From NCBI GenBank assembly GCA_016926505.1, contig JAFGOM010000112.1, positions 1 to 54,472 of the forward strand: a stretch of DNA of 54,472 nt. The letters are read 5' to 3'. Source of the stretch: Methanospirillaceae archaeon. GTDB lineage: Archaea > Halobacteriota > Methanomicrobia > Methanomicrobiales > Methanospirillaceae. The position numbers and the translations under genes are program-made. Position 1 is the stretch's first letter; each line of letters starts with the position of its first letter. Shown here one piece after another: positions 47,780 through 54,472 of the stretch. The notes beneath the pieces are model-generated. The model was not told where the DNA came from. It made no database searches and saw nothing but the letters and a program-made list of their open reading frames with translations.

Positions 47780-48037
47780 ATGTATCAGATCCGGTTTTCC
47801 TCATCATCGTATAAGTATTTATTAAATCTCAATATTCAAATCAGAAAAAGAATATTTTTAAAAATCGAGACATTAAAAGAAGATCCAATGCCACATGGCT
47901 CTGTAAGAATTAAAGGGACTAAAGAAGAGATTTTTCGTATCAGGGTTGGAGAATACAGGATTTTATATGAAGTAGATCACGGTATTGAAATCATTGATAT
48001 TATCAAAATTGGCAAACGTTCTAATGTATATTCATAA
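47780..48037 (+). CDS. RelE/ParE-type toxin
   Basis: The 85-aa basic protein follows the RelE fold: MYQIRFSSSSYKYLLNL, a two-helix hairpin (IRKRIFLKIETLKEDPMPHG), then GTKEEIFRIRVGEYRILYEV and IIDIIKIGKRSNVY. RelE toxins cut mRNA on the ribosome; the basic and tyrosine residues in the last two strands fit this. Directly adjacent to its antitoxin with no gap. Confidence 0.88.
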   Translation: MYQIRFSSSSYKYLLNLNIQIRKRIFLKIETLKEDPMPHGSVRIKGTKEEIFRIRVGEYRILYEVDHGIEIIDIIKIGKRSNVYS

Positions 48038-48218
48038 CTCTCATATCTGTTTTCTTCCACTCAATATCTGAGGATACATATTATCAGAGATTTTCCTTTA
48101 TTCATGACAAATAGAAGCGATCCTCCTTAAGGAAGCAGTAAATTGAACCAGATTATTTGGGCATTTTCCGGACTCATACTGATAAGCAGGGGCTCATCAA
48201 TATTCGGGGGTATCCTGC

Positions 48219-48596
48219 ATGGGCTCTCTGACCTGTACCTTCTGCCATCCCGGACCTGAAGATATCATTCTTGAGAACGGGTATGCTTATGCCAGGTATG
48301 ACAGGTACCCGGTCTCTCCCGGTCATCTGCTCATCATCCCCAAACGTCACATCGCATCTGTTTTCGAAGCAAATGCAGATGAGATTAAGAATCTGTGGGA
48401 ACTGGTCTCGCGGGGGAAGGAGTTTTTGGATGCGAAACACTCCCCTGACGGATATAATATCGGGATTAACAACGGACAGCCGGCAGGCCAGACGATCATG
48501 CACCTGCACATCCATCTCATTCCCCGGTATGTCGGGGACATGGAAGATCCGAAAGGAGGGGTGAGAGGTGTTATTCCAGGGAAGCAGAGGTATTGA
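48219..48596 (+). CDS. HIT-family nucleotide hydrolase
   Basis: The 125-aa protein has the histidine-triad motif MHLHIHLIPRY and the preceding YNIGINNGQPAGQT. An N-terminal CTFC pair could bind zinc. HIT proteins hydrolyse dinucleoside polyphosphates or adenylated substrates. The 36 bases around its start (48202-48237) are repeated exactly at the right edge of the window, where a second copy begins behind an HNH nuclease gene. Here that partner is missing. The stop codon lies at the edge of repeat copy C. Confidence 0.9.
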   Translation: MGSLTCTFCHPGPEDIILENGYAYARYDRYPVSPGHLLIIPKRHIASVFEANADEIKNLWELVSRGKEFLDAKHSPDGYNIGINNGQPAGQTIMHLHIHLIPRYVGDMEDPKGGVRGVIPGKQRY

Positions 48597-48983
48597 GGGG
48601 AAGATTGTCACCGACGAACCGGGGAACGAAGACGAATGAGCACTGCAAGTCGGAGGGCGAATGGGACCAGCTCCGGATCCGCGACGATGCAGGCGGGGAG
48701 CGGAGTGAGTCAAGGACCGCAGGTACGGAGAGCGAAAGGAGCCTGCGACCCTTTCCCGGGTGAAGCATTTCAACCAGACACGGTCACAACCATAAAAACG
48801 ACTCGTAGAAAACGCATGGCATGGGTCCGGTTCCGGACCCAGAGTGAGAGCGACGACGACTTCCTGGAGGATTGGTATTTTGAGGCTTCCTCCGATGTCT
48901 GGCAGAGGAGGGCACGGTCCGGCTCCGGATCGGTGGGGTGGGTGTGGGTCGGAGGGGCGTGAATTTTGGGGGATATTTTCTAA
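48593..48983 (+). repeat. Island repeat, copy C
   Basis: It begins at the stop codon of the HIT gene with the core block (GTCACCGACGAACCGGGGAA, GACGAATGAGCACTGCAAG, GCGAAAGGAGCCTGCGACC). It then shares a second block with copy D (CCTTTCCCGGGTGAA, CCAGACACGGTCACAACC, AAAACGACTCG) and a common right end (GATATTTTCTAAC). No palindrome or terminator hairpin precedes it. It contains its own perfect inverted repeat at 48822-48841 (TGGGTCCGG/CCGGACCCA). Confidence 0.85.
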
Positions 48984-49057
48984 CTCAACCAAAAAAGAGA
49001 TTTATGATGCATAAAGTATCATCTGATTACATATAAATTGAGAACAAAAAAAGAATA

Positions 49058-49273
49058 TTAATGTTGAGCCGTTGCAGAATTGTTTAATTCCTGTTTCTTT
49101 CTGGCACGAATTAATTCTACAGTGGTATCATCAATAGGTGTTAAATTTAGCTGCTTGGCTATTGTATCAAATCCCTTTTCAGCCCTTTTCATATCTCTCT
49201 CAGTAACAAGGGCTTTTTTATCAGTAAATTGTAATGCCCCTGGAGGAGATACAAACCTATTATCTTTTTTCAT
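49058..49273 (-). CDS. Small partner protein of the ADP-ribosyltransferase
   Basis: The 71-aa charged protein (start MKKDNRFVSPPGALQFTDKK) is mostly helical, with ERDMKRAEKGFDTIAKQLN in the middle and a lysine-rich end. Its ATG overlaps the stop of the upstream ADP-ribosyltransferase gene (ATGA). The overlap and size suggest an antitoxin or immunity partner, but I recognise no family. Confidence 0.6.
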   Translation of the reverse strand: MKKDNRFVSPPGALQFTDKKALVTERDMKRAEKGFDTIAKQLNLTPIDDTTVELIRARKKQELNNSATAQH

Positions 49274-49884
49274 AGTTCTTCATTACTTCCCTTTATGAAT
49301 ACAATATCTATGAGGTGTATTAATATCCCACTATCAGGTATATATGTTTTTTCACCTGTTATATAATATCGAGACCCTTTCTGGAGAAGTATCTCTCCTT
49401 CTTTTCTTTTAGATAATGTAGTCTCATCCCCTATGAATAATGCATTATCCCCCTTTTGGAGCGTAGATGAGAAAAGATAGATCTCTCCCATTTCATCCGG
49501 TTCGGCATATCCTAAAGAGATCTCATTTTGATATGTTACTGATATAAACCCTTTATCATCTAATATTGGAGATATCCCGGTAATTTGCCGTTCATTAAGT
49601 GCAACCTTTACTTTATTTACATCATATGGCCCTAATCCACGAGATACTGTATATTCCTGTTGAAGTGAGGATTTACAAATGGCTTTAGATAGTAATCCAG
49701 CCTCAATAACTGCAGTATTATATGATTCTAATTTTCCTTTGAAATATTCATGTAATTTTCCATATCTCACGGCTGTGTTAATAGGGGTTGAATCTCTAGT
49801 CCAATTTTTTATAACGAATTTCATTTCTGGAGAGAGATCCTCGCGATGATCAGGAGGAATGTCTAATGAATAATAGGGAGCCAC
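49270..49884 (-). CDS. ADP-ribosyltransferase-fold toxin candidate
   Basis: The 204-aa protein shows the R-S-E signature of VIP2-type mono-ADP-ribosyltransferases. Arg82 is in YTVSRGLGP, a serine-strand GFISVTYQ (Ser115) stands in place of STS, and a catalytic ExE lies in KEGEILLQKGSRYYI (Glu162, Glu164). An acidic helical N-terminus precedes it. No secretion signal is visible, so it probably acts inside the cell, as in toxin-antitoxin or phage-encoded enzymes. It is co-transcribed with the 71-aa protein downstream. Its target is unknown. Confidence 0.65.
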   Translation of the reverse strand: MAPYYSLDIPPDHREDLSPEMKFVIKNWTRDSTPINTAVRYGKLHEYFKGKLESYNTAVIEAGLLSKAICKSSLQQEYTVSRGLGPYDVNKVKVALNERQITGISPILDDKGFISVTYQNEISLGYAEPDEMGEIYLFSSTLQKGDNALFIGDETTLSKRKEGEILLQKGSRYYITGEKTYIPDSGILIHLIDIVFIKGSNEEL

Positions 49885-50422
49885 TGACTTATGTATTGGT
49901 TGTCCTATAGGATATTTGGATTTCTCCTGGCCGTGATTGTATCTCGTCCCGGGTGACTATCAAACCGGTCGGGAGGCAGGTCGGACTGTTCTTTTCGGTC
50001 AATTAACCGGGACGAGCAGTTGCAACGGCAACCAGGGAATCCGGGGGCTGCATATCCCTGCCTGGAAACTCCTCTTTGTTTGGTATCCAGCCTGTTGTTT
50101 CGTTTGCCCTGCACCTGTCAGATGCCCGGTTATCACCCATCATGGACCTGTGTTTATCTCCGTTTCAGCCACGATTTTTAAATTGTCCCTGACCCCTGCT
50201 TTTGAGGTCTTAACCCATCGCAGATCCTGGTGATTGCCCCCGAGTTCAGCACGGTTCCTGATATGTTGCTCTTGGTGCAGGTGCTCCACATTCCCAGAAC
50301 CGGTCATATTGCCCTCATTAACATTGGATGAGTGAATCGTATTCTGTTTTGGAAATATTCGGTGCCGGTTACCGTACCCCGACAATTGATGCTAAAATTA
50401 CATCAAGTCAGGCAATGGATTC
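49885..50422. other. Long spacer without a gene
   Basis: Only unsupported frames occur. The right part (about 50370-50420) shares GCCGGTTACCGT and GTCAGGCAA with the DNA beside copy A, so the repeat unit may extend into it. The left part contains a GTTGCAACGGCAACC inverted repeat near 50020. Confidence 0.35.
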
Positions 50423-51052
50423 ATGGTAACCCGCTATAATTGCCGTTGCGGTCCCGACCCTCAGGGATCGGGTCAGCGGCGGGTTTTTATTATTCCTTTG
50501 TTTGTGTTGGGAAAACCGACGAATCAACCGGCCGTTTCTCATCCCTGACGCGATGAGTTGCAGGGAGAGAGAAGGCTGTCGGTGTTACTATTCTTTTGTT
50601 GGAGCGGGAGAGGGTCATCGACAAACCGGGAACAAAAGACGAATGAGCATCGCAAGCCGGACGGCGAATAGGACCGGCCCCGGATCCGCGACGATGCAGG
50701 CGGGGAGCGGAGTGAGTCAAGGACCGCGGTTGAGGAGAACGAAAGGAGCCTGCGACTGCAGCGATGTGACTATCGAGACGGACATATCCTGATACCAGCC
50801 CTATGCAATACGAGAGCGTTCGATGAGTGGGACGGGTTTGTGAGAAACGAACATACACGGATCCGCGAAAAGAGGAGCGTTGCCGGGGAGCAGTATAGCA
50901 TGCTGCGACCCTTTCCCGGGTGAAACATATCAACCAGACACGGTCACAACCATAAAAACGACTCGCAGAAAAACGCCTGGCGTCAGGCCGGCTCCGGGAT
51001 GGTGGGGTGGGTGATGGCCGGAGGGAGGTGAATTTTTAGAGATATTTTCTGA
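50423..51052 (+). repeat. Island repeat, copy D, longest copy
   Basis: In order: a terminator-like hairpin with T-run (50428-50490), a palindrome (50536-50573, loop orientation as in copy A), the core from about 50595 to 50905, the second block shared with copy C (50907-50970) and the common right end (GATATTTTCTGAC, near 51040). It joins features found separately in A and C, so it best represents the full unit. Confidence 0.87.
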
Positions 51053-51119
51053 CACCACCACTTCTCTCATCAAATACTTATTACCATTCGTCAATAAAAG
51101 TAACAGGCATGGAGGATGT

Positions 51120-51362
51120 ATGATAACCCGAACAGTGAGAGCCACTTTTGATGGATCACATTTCCAGATATCGGATCCGGTTGATTTAGAACCCAATACA
51201 AATTGTATCCTGACAATCGAGGTAATTGAAGAAGAATCCTATGAAGACCCGTTTAAATTTCTTTTAAAGAATGCGGGTACGGTAATCGGTCCGCCTGACT
51301 GGTCTGTTGAGCATGATCATTACCTGTATGGCACTCCTAAAAGGGGAGAGAGTGATGAGTGA
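51120..51362 (+). CDS. AF2212-like antitoxin
   Basis: The 80-aa protein (RTVRATFDGSHFQISDPVDL, then NCILTIEVIEEE) has the short beta-barrel start of AF2212/DUF104-type antitoxins, which pair with PIN-domain VapC toxins. The following ATG (51355) lies inside its 3' end, and the gene there starts as a VapC but is broken. It is thus an antitoxin left without a working toxin. A similar intact pair lies at 52371-52977. Confidence 0.75.
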   Translation: MITRTVRATFDGSHFQISDPVDLEPNTNCILTIEVIEEESYEDPFKFLLKNAGTVIGPPDWSVEHDHYLYGTPKRGESDE

Positions 51363-51584
51363 AAGTGATTTATTGATACGTCATTGTTCATTGCCATCCA
51401 AAATCCCAATGATGCATTCAATGAAATTGCGAAAAACCCATGCCCTTCACACCTCCTCCTATCAGCAGGAATGGATATCCCTCTGCATGTAGTGATTGGA
51501 TTGTGCAATGACCATCTTCGCATAATCACCTCTTATCATCCGGATGAAAGCGAATGGACAAATTATCGCGAGAGGAGAAGATGA
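51355..51584 (+). pseudogene. Chimera of broken vapC and DUF4258
   Basis: After the ATG at 51355 a frameshift is needed to reach FIDTSLFIAIQNPNDAFNEI, the N-terminus of a PIN-domain VapC (Asp in FIDTS). About 23 codons in, this joins directly to HLLLSAGMDIPLHVVIGL and RIITSYHPDESEWTNYRERR, the C-terminal half of a DUF4258 protein. A deletion has fused the two toxin genes, and neither can work. The DUF4258 stop overlaps the start of the YgiT-type gene, as expected for its native neighbour. Confidence 0.75.
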
Positions 51585-51826
51585 TCCCAAACCAGTGTTC
51601 TTTCTGTCGAGGAACCCTTGCAGAAGGGAAAACGGAATTTATGGTCCGGATTGGATCAGAGATTATTGTAATCAAAGATGTTCCTGCCTATATTTGTGAC
51701 CAGTGCAATGAGTCATATTTCACGCCAGATACATCACGAAGAATTGATGCGATTCTGGAGGCTGTTCGCACCGGCCCGGTATGTGGCAAACCACTTGCAG
51801 CAATAGAAGTGAGGATGGAAGGATAA
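51581..51826 (+). CDS. YgiT-type zinc-finger antitoxin
   Basis: The ATG at 51581 follows GAGGAGAAG and overlaps the previous stop. The 81-aa protein has two CxxC knuckles, CSFC near the start and CDQC (VPAYICDQCNESYFTP), plus a helical C-terminus, as in YgiT/MqsA-type N-terminal domains. No HTH is attached. Its usual partner is a DUF4258 toxin, whose remnant lies directly upstream. It is the intact counterpart of the YgiT pseudogene at 39326. Confidence 0.85.
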   Translation: MIPNQCSFCRGTLAEGKTEFMVRIGSEIIVIKDVPAYICDQCNESYFTPDTSRRIDAILEAVRTGPVCGKPLAAIEVRMEG

Positions 51827-52050
51827 TCAGAGGTAGAAAATCTGTTTGTTTGCGTGAAGGAGGCATTGTAGTGCCCGGCAAAAGGTTTGGGATAAACGAA
51901 CTGAAACGGCAGTTATAGTCAACCTGGTAACTATATGCACTTCAAAATTGTAGCGGAACTTTCTGGATAATCCAGAAAGGTTCGCATTATCCCCTCTATA
52001 AATCCGATATTCTCATCACCTTTGAGCAAGTTTAATGGGACGACATTTGG
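51827..52050. other. Spacer without a gene
   Basis: No gene is visible. An inverted repeat GAACTTTCTGGATAA/TCCAGAAAGGTTC lies at about 51956-51985. Confidence 0.3.
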
Positions 52051-52115
52051 TGGTGATGTAAATACTCTCCTAAGGATATAATATCGAAATAAACGACGGA
52101 CAACCGGCAGGTTAT
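52051..52115 (+). pseudogene. Relic fragment of a HIT gene
   Basis: About 60 bases here match the centre of the HIT gene at 48435-48492: GGATATAATATCG, then ACGACGGACAACCGGCAGG against ACAACGGACAGCCGGCAGG. The peptide would be GYNIEINDGQPAGYT against GYNIGINNGQPAGQT. Nothing else of the gene remains, including the catalytic histidines. Confidence 0.65.
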
Positions 52116-52370
52116 ACAGTCAGGTGCTTCTGTTCATTATTTATTATTGAAGAGACGGGTTGGATCCGGGATAAGAACGTGATCACAACACAGCCCGATG
52201 AGAGAAAATCCCACGAGGCAGGGCCTCTCACCTGTCGAATGAAAGCCGCTCCATCATAGTTTTTTATCGATGATCCAGAGTTTTTCATGCAAAACTGATT
52301 TATTGGATGAAACATCTATATAATTGACTATCATTGATCTCAATGAAAAAAACCAGATTTTTGGTGAGTT
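52116..52370. other. AT-rich spacer, promoter of the VapBC pair
   Basis: There is no supported gene. A TATA-like element (CATCTATATAATTG, about 52310-52323) lies some 50 bases before the antitoxin ATG at 52371. Confidence 0.35.
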
Positions 52371-52559
52371 ATGGGAGAAATAATTGAAGCAATATATGAA
52401 GACGGTGTTTTTAAGCCACTCAAAAAACCAGATATTGCAGAAAAAACAAAGACAACGATAATCATTCAGGGTTCCATTACCAGAAAGACAAAAGGAATTA
52501 TACCTTCATCTTCTATTGAAAAAATTATTGAGGAGATAGAAGATGAAAGCATTTTTTGA
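52371..52559 (+). CDS. AF2212-like antitoxin
   Basis: The 62-aa protein starts MGEIIEAIYEDGVFKPLKKP, the hallmark of the AF2212/DUF104 antitoxin family. It ends in an acidic helix (EKIIEEIEDESIF), which probably wraps the toxin. Its end overlaps the PIN-domain toxin start by 17 bases. Confidence 0.88.
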   Translation: MGEIIEAIYEDGVFKPLKKPDIAEKTKTTIIIQGSITRKTKGIIPSSSIEKIIEEIEDESIF

Positions 52560-52977
52560 TTCGAATATTTTTCTGTACCACCTCACCGGCAAATATCCAA
52601 TCGCTTCAGAATACATCGAAAAAGTTGAGATAGGGACAATTCATGGGTATATTAATGATATTGTTTATTCTGAAGTGATTTTAGGATTTTTAAGGGCGGA
52701 AACCGAATTGTCTTCAAGAAAAATTCGTGAAAAACTGCCTGCCCTTTCCATTGATACTGATAATTTACGAGATTTATTCTCTCTCTTTACAAATCTTTCA
52801 TCACAATCAGGAAATGATATTTTTCACATAATGGATAGGTATCACTTAATGCCTCATGATGCTCTTATTACGGGATCATGTAAACAATACGGCCTGGATA
52901 AGATTGTAACCAATGATACCGATTTTACCAGAGTTGATTTTCTTGAGATTATCAATCCACCAATAAAAGAAATGTAG
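52543..52977 (+). CDS. vapC: PIN-domain VapC-type toxin
   Basis: The 144-aa protein is a PIN-domain ribonuclease. FFDSNIFLY carries the first acidic residue, YSEVILGFL the conserved Glu, and PHDALITGSCKQYG with IVTNDTDF the remaining metal-binding aspartates. All four acidic positions are present, so it should be active. It likely cuts tRNA or rRNA when released from the overlapping antitoxin. Confidence 0.88.
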   Translation: MKAFFDSNIFLYHLTGKYPIASEYIEKVEIGTIHGYINDIVYSEVILGFLRAETELSSRKIREKLPALSIDTDNLRDLFSLFTNLSSQSGNDIFHIMDRYHLMPHDALITGSCKQYGLDKIVTNDTDFTRVDFLEIINPPIKEM

Positions 52978-53280
52978 AGGATTGTGCATAATCCCTTCCG
53001 ACGAAAATGAGATTTATATGCTCTTTATAAACCTCTCGGTTACCAAAAGGGGGTTAATCGCTATCCTCTGTAATGGGCCTTTATGAATATTGGTAATTTC
53101 AAAAGATTCAGATATATCTTTGAAGTCATATATCATTAACAGGTGATCATGGTAATTACGCGGGACAGCATCTGCCACCTTATTCAATCGGATCTCAACA
53201 ATGTGCCCAAAAAAGTCTACAGAATGAACCCTGAAACGGAATCGTAATCATTTTTGGATTGCAGGTAATCAGAAAAACCG
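52978..53280. other. Spacer upstream of the HNH gene
   Basis: No firm gene is present. A 32-codon ATG frame at 53149-53247 (MVITRDSICHLIQSDLNNVP) has protein-like composition and may be a fragment. TATA-like sequences (CTTTATAAAC near 53021, AGATATATC near 53110) are present. Confidence 0.3.
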
Positions 53281-54466
53281 ATGAACAATATGTCATCCTC
53301 CCTTCTCGATGAGTATCATACCTTAAATACTATCATTGAGCAGGACAAACGAGTCTCTTCATTTAAATACGCTCTTTTACGGGCAGCGATAGAGATATGC
53401 CAGCAGTATGATCACCTGGAAGAACAGAAAGGGGATCGTGTCTGGTATCCCATCGGTCTGTTAATAGAGAGATGGATCTTCTACTACTTTCCTATCTTTG
53501 CCTCAGATGTTTTCATTCCCCAGCTGAATGGAGAGAAGGATCTTGATTACGAGAAGAAGCATATCTCCTTTCGAAGCCCCCTGTCTGATATTATCAAAAA
53601 TTATAGCAGGCAGGGAGGCGGGATCACGGAGTTTTATGCTGATTATCGCAAAGGTACGATTCCTGATGATCTGCAGGAGACAATGAGAGATCTCATCAGA
53701 AAGATGAGAAAGGCTATCATCGAAGGACCTTTCGAGCACCTGGGACAGTCACAGTCAGGGACAAAAGATGCAAAATTCCTGGTATTTGACTGGGACCACG
53801 AGCGGTTCCGGTTACCCATATCCCCGGTAAACCCGGAATATCTTATTCTTCACTGCGGAACGTTTTCCTTTTCAAAGAACCTTGCAGATCTCTTCAAATA
53901 TTTCGGAAGTTTCATCCTGGGAGAAGGATCAATACTCAACAAGTGGGCCCAATTCACGACCCAGATCGGGAAAGCCCAAGGCTTATCTATCTCCCGGGAA
54001 CAGATGTTACAGGTTCTTTCGTCTTCTCCCAATACAGAACGCCAGGTTCATCTGGCGACTCAGTTTTATCGGGATCTTCTCAACCGGACCGGAGAGGTCT
54101 GCTGTGTCTGGTCAGGTTATCCCATCAGGTCTGATTCAGATCTCCATATTGATCATCCGGCTTCCCTTTTCACTCTGGAAAAACAACGATCTCTGGAATC
54201 TCATGCCTGCACGGGATAGAATCAATGCACAGAAGAGAGATGCAATACCGTCACCCGGTTTTATCGCGAGTCGTCATGATGCAATTTGTTCCTACTGGGA
54301 TCTTCTCGCTGAATCCTATCCGGATCTCTTTTTTTCTGAGATTTCCGCAGCCCTTACCGGAAAAAGAGATCCTGATTCTGACTGGATAAAACCAGCCTTT
54401 GAAGGCCTTATTCAAAAGAGCCGGTATTGTATCGACATTCGGGGGTATCCTGCATGGGCTCTCTGA
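53281..54466 (+). pseudogene. Frameshifted HNH endonuclease
   Basis: The first 290 residues lie in the frame starting at 53281 and include CVWSGYPIRSDSDLHIDH, the first half of an HNH nuclease motif. The rest (LPFSLWKNNDLWNLMPARDR, INAQKRD) continues in another frame from about 54160 to the TGA at 54464-54466. Together they give one protein of about 394 aa with HNH in the order C...IDH...NNDLWNL...N..K. A single net shift (+1 or -2) splits it, from mutation or sequencing error. Its end overlaps the start of a HIT gene. Helical N-terminal 200 residues are unassigned. Possibly a defence nuclease. Confidence 0.7.
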
Positions 54467-54472
54467 CCTGTA
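54454..54472 (+). CDS. Start of a second HIT gene (cut by window edge)
   Basis: The last 36 bases (54437-54472) are identical to 48202-48237, including ATG and the first codons of the HIT gene there (MGSLTC). The frame leaves the window after six codons. The ATG lies within the end of the HNH gene, suggesting an HNH-HIT operon. Confidence 0.6.

Noticed and set aside
48174..48992. Long minus-strand frame (272 codons) across the HIT gene and repeat copy C
   Set aside because: It is antisense to a clear HIT gene and its other half is the GC-rich repeat. Similar frames in the other repeat copies arise from low stop-codon frequency in GC-rich DNA.
50423..50548. Repeat-borne 41-codon frame as a conserved small protein, or as a diversity-generating retroelement template
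   Set aside because: Differences between copies fall mainly on codon positions 1 and 2 and are not adenine-specific, and no reverse transcriptase gene is in the window.
50490..50933. Minus-strand frame of 147 codons over repeat copy D
   Set aside because: It lies wholly in the non-coding repeat and is broken in copies A and B. Its Ser/Arg-rich composition (SFRSPQPRSLTHSAPRLH) is typical of a spurious frame.
42621..54472. Second attachment site (repeat of the tRNA-Thr 3' end)
   Set aside because: I scanned for the T-arm and acceptor sequence downstream and found no copy within the window.
1..54472. CRISPR array or rRNA operon
   Set aside because: No regularly spaced short direct repeats and no rRNA-like conserved segments are visible on either strand.

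Overview
The window looks like chromosomal DNA from a methanogenic archaeon of the Methanomicrobiales, most like Methanospirillum. This is inferred from gene content, not from a marker gene. It carries the lysine aminomutase/acetyltransferase pair that makes the methanogen osmolyte N-epsilon-acetyl-beta-lysine, hydrogenase maturation genes hypC and hypD, an archaeal PolB2-type polymerase, an Nre repair protein, TATA-box promoters with leaderless starts, and many PAS-domain sensors. There is no rRNA operon and no CRISPR array. Two tRNA genes are present: Arg-CCG and Thr-GGT.

Positions 1-9.9 kb hold a truncated AlbA_2-type ATP-binding protein, two secreted proteins (one phospholipase A2-like), a YkgJ-type Cys-cluster protein, hypC, a MarC-type membrane protein and a membrane pyrophosphatase. 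Positions 9.9-16.8 kb form an osmoadaptation block: an HTH-PAS regulator diverges from a KamA-like radical SAM gene, ablA and ablB, followed by a CPA2 cation/proton antiporter. Positions 16.9-23.3 kb carry a membrane-anchored HepT-like protein, a second YkgJ protein, a quinone-reductase/carboxymuconolactone-decarboxylase pair, Nre and a PAS histidine kinase. Positions 23.4-25.9 kb are a two-gene repair operon (inactivated RecA-like protein plus PolB2). Then come a DHA2 efflux pump, a GH57/GT4 glucan operon, an Hsp20-like protein, a large PAS kinase with an overlapping REC-PadR response regulator, a secreted TPR protein and a secreted ComEC-like metallo-beta-lactamase protein.

From about 38.9 kb the chromosome becomes accessory in character. 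A decayed DUF4258/YgiT pair sits on the 3' side of tRNA-Arg. hypD and an MscS channel follow, then tRNA-Thr with a truncated tyrosine integrase. From there to the end at 54.5 kb lies a string of toxin-antitoxin and effector modules: HicBA twice, a RelE pair, AF2212/VapC pairs, a YgiT pair, an ADP-ribosyltransferase with a small partner, a methyltransferase, HIT proteins and a frameshifted HNH nuclease.

Between these cargo genes lie four diverged copies of a GC-rich non-coding repeat, some with a palindrome and a terminator-like hairpin. They separate the cargo modules like spacers, and one copy has its palindrome inverted relative to the others. Fused and broken toxin genes, a relic HIT fragment and a 36-bp exact duplication at the window edge show active rearrangement. 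This repeat-plus-cargo island is the most likely undescribed system in the window.
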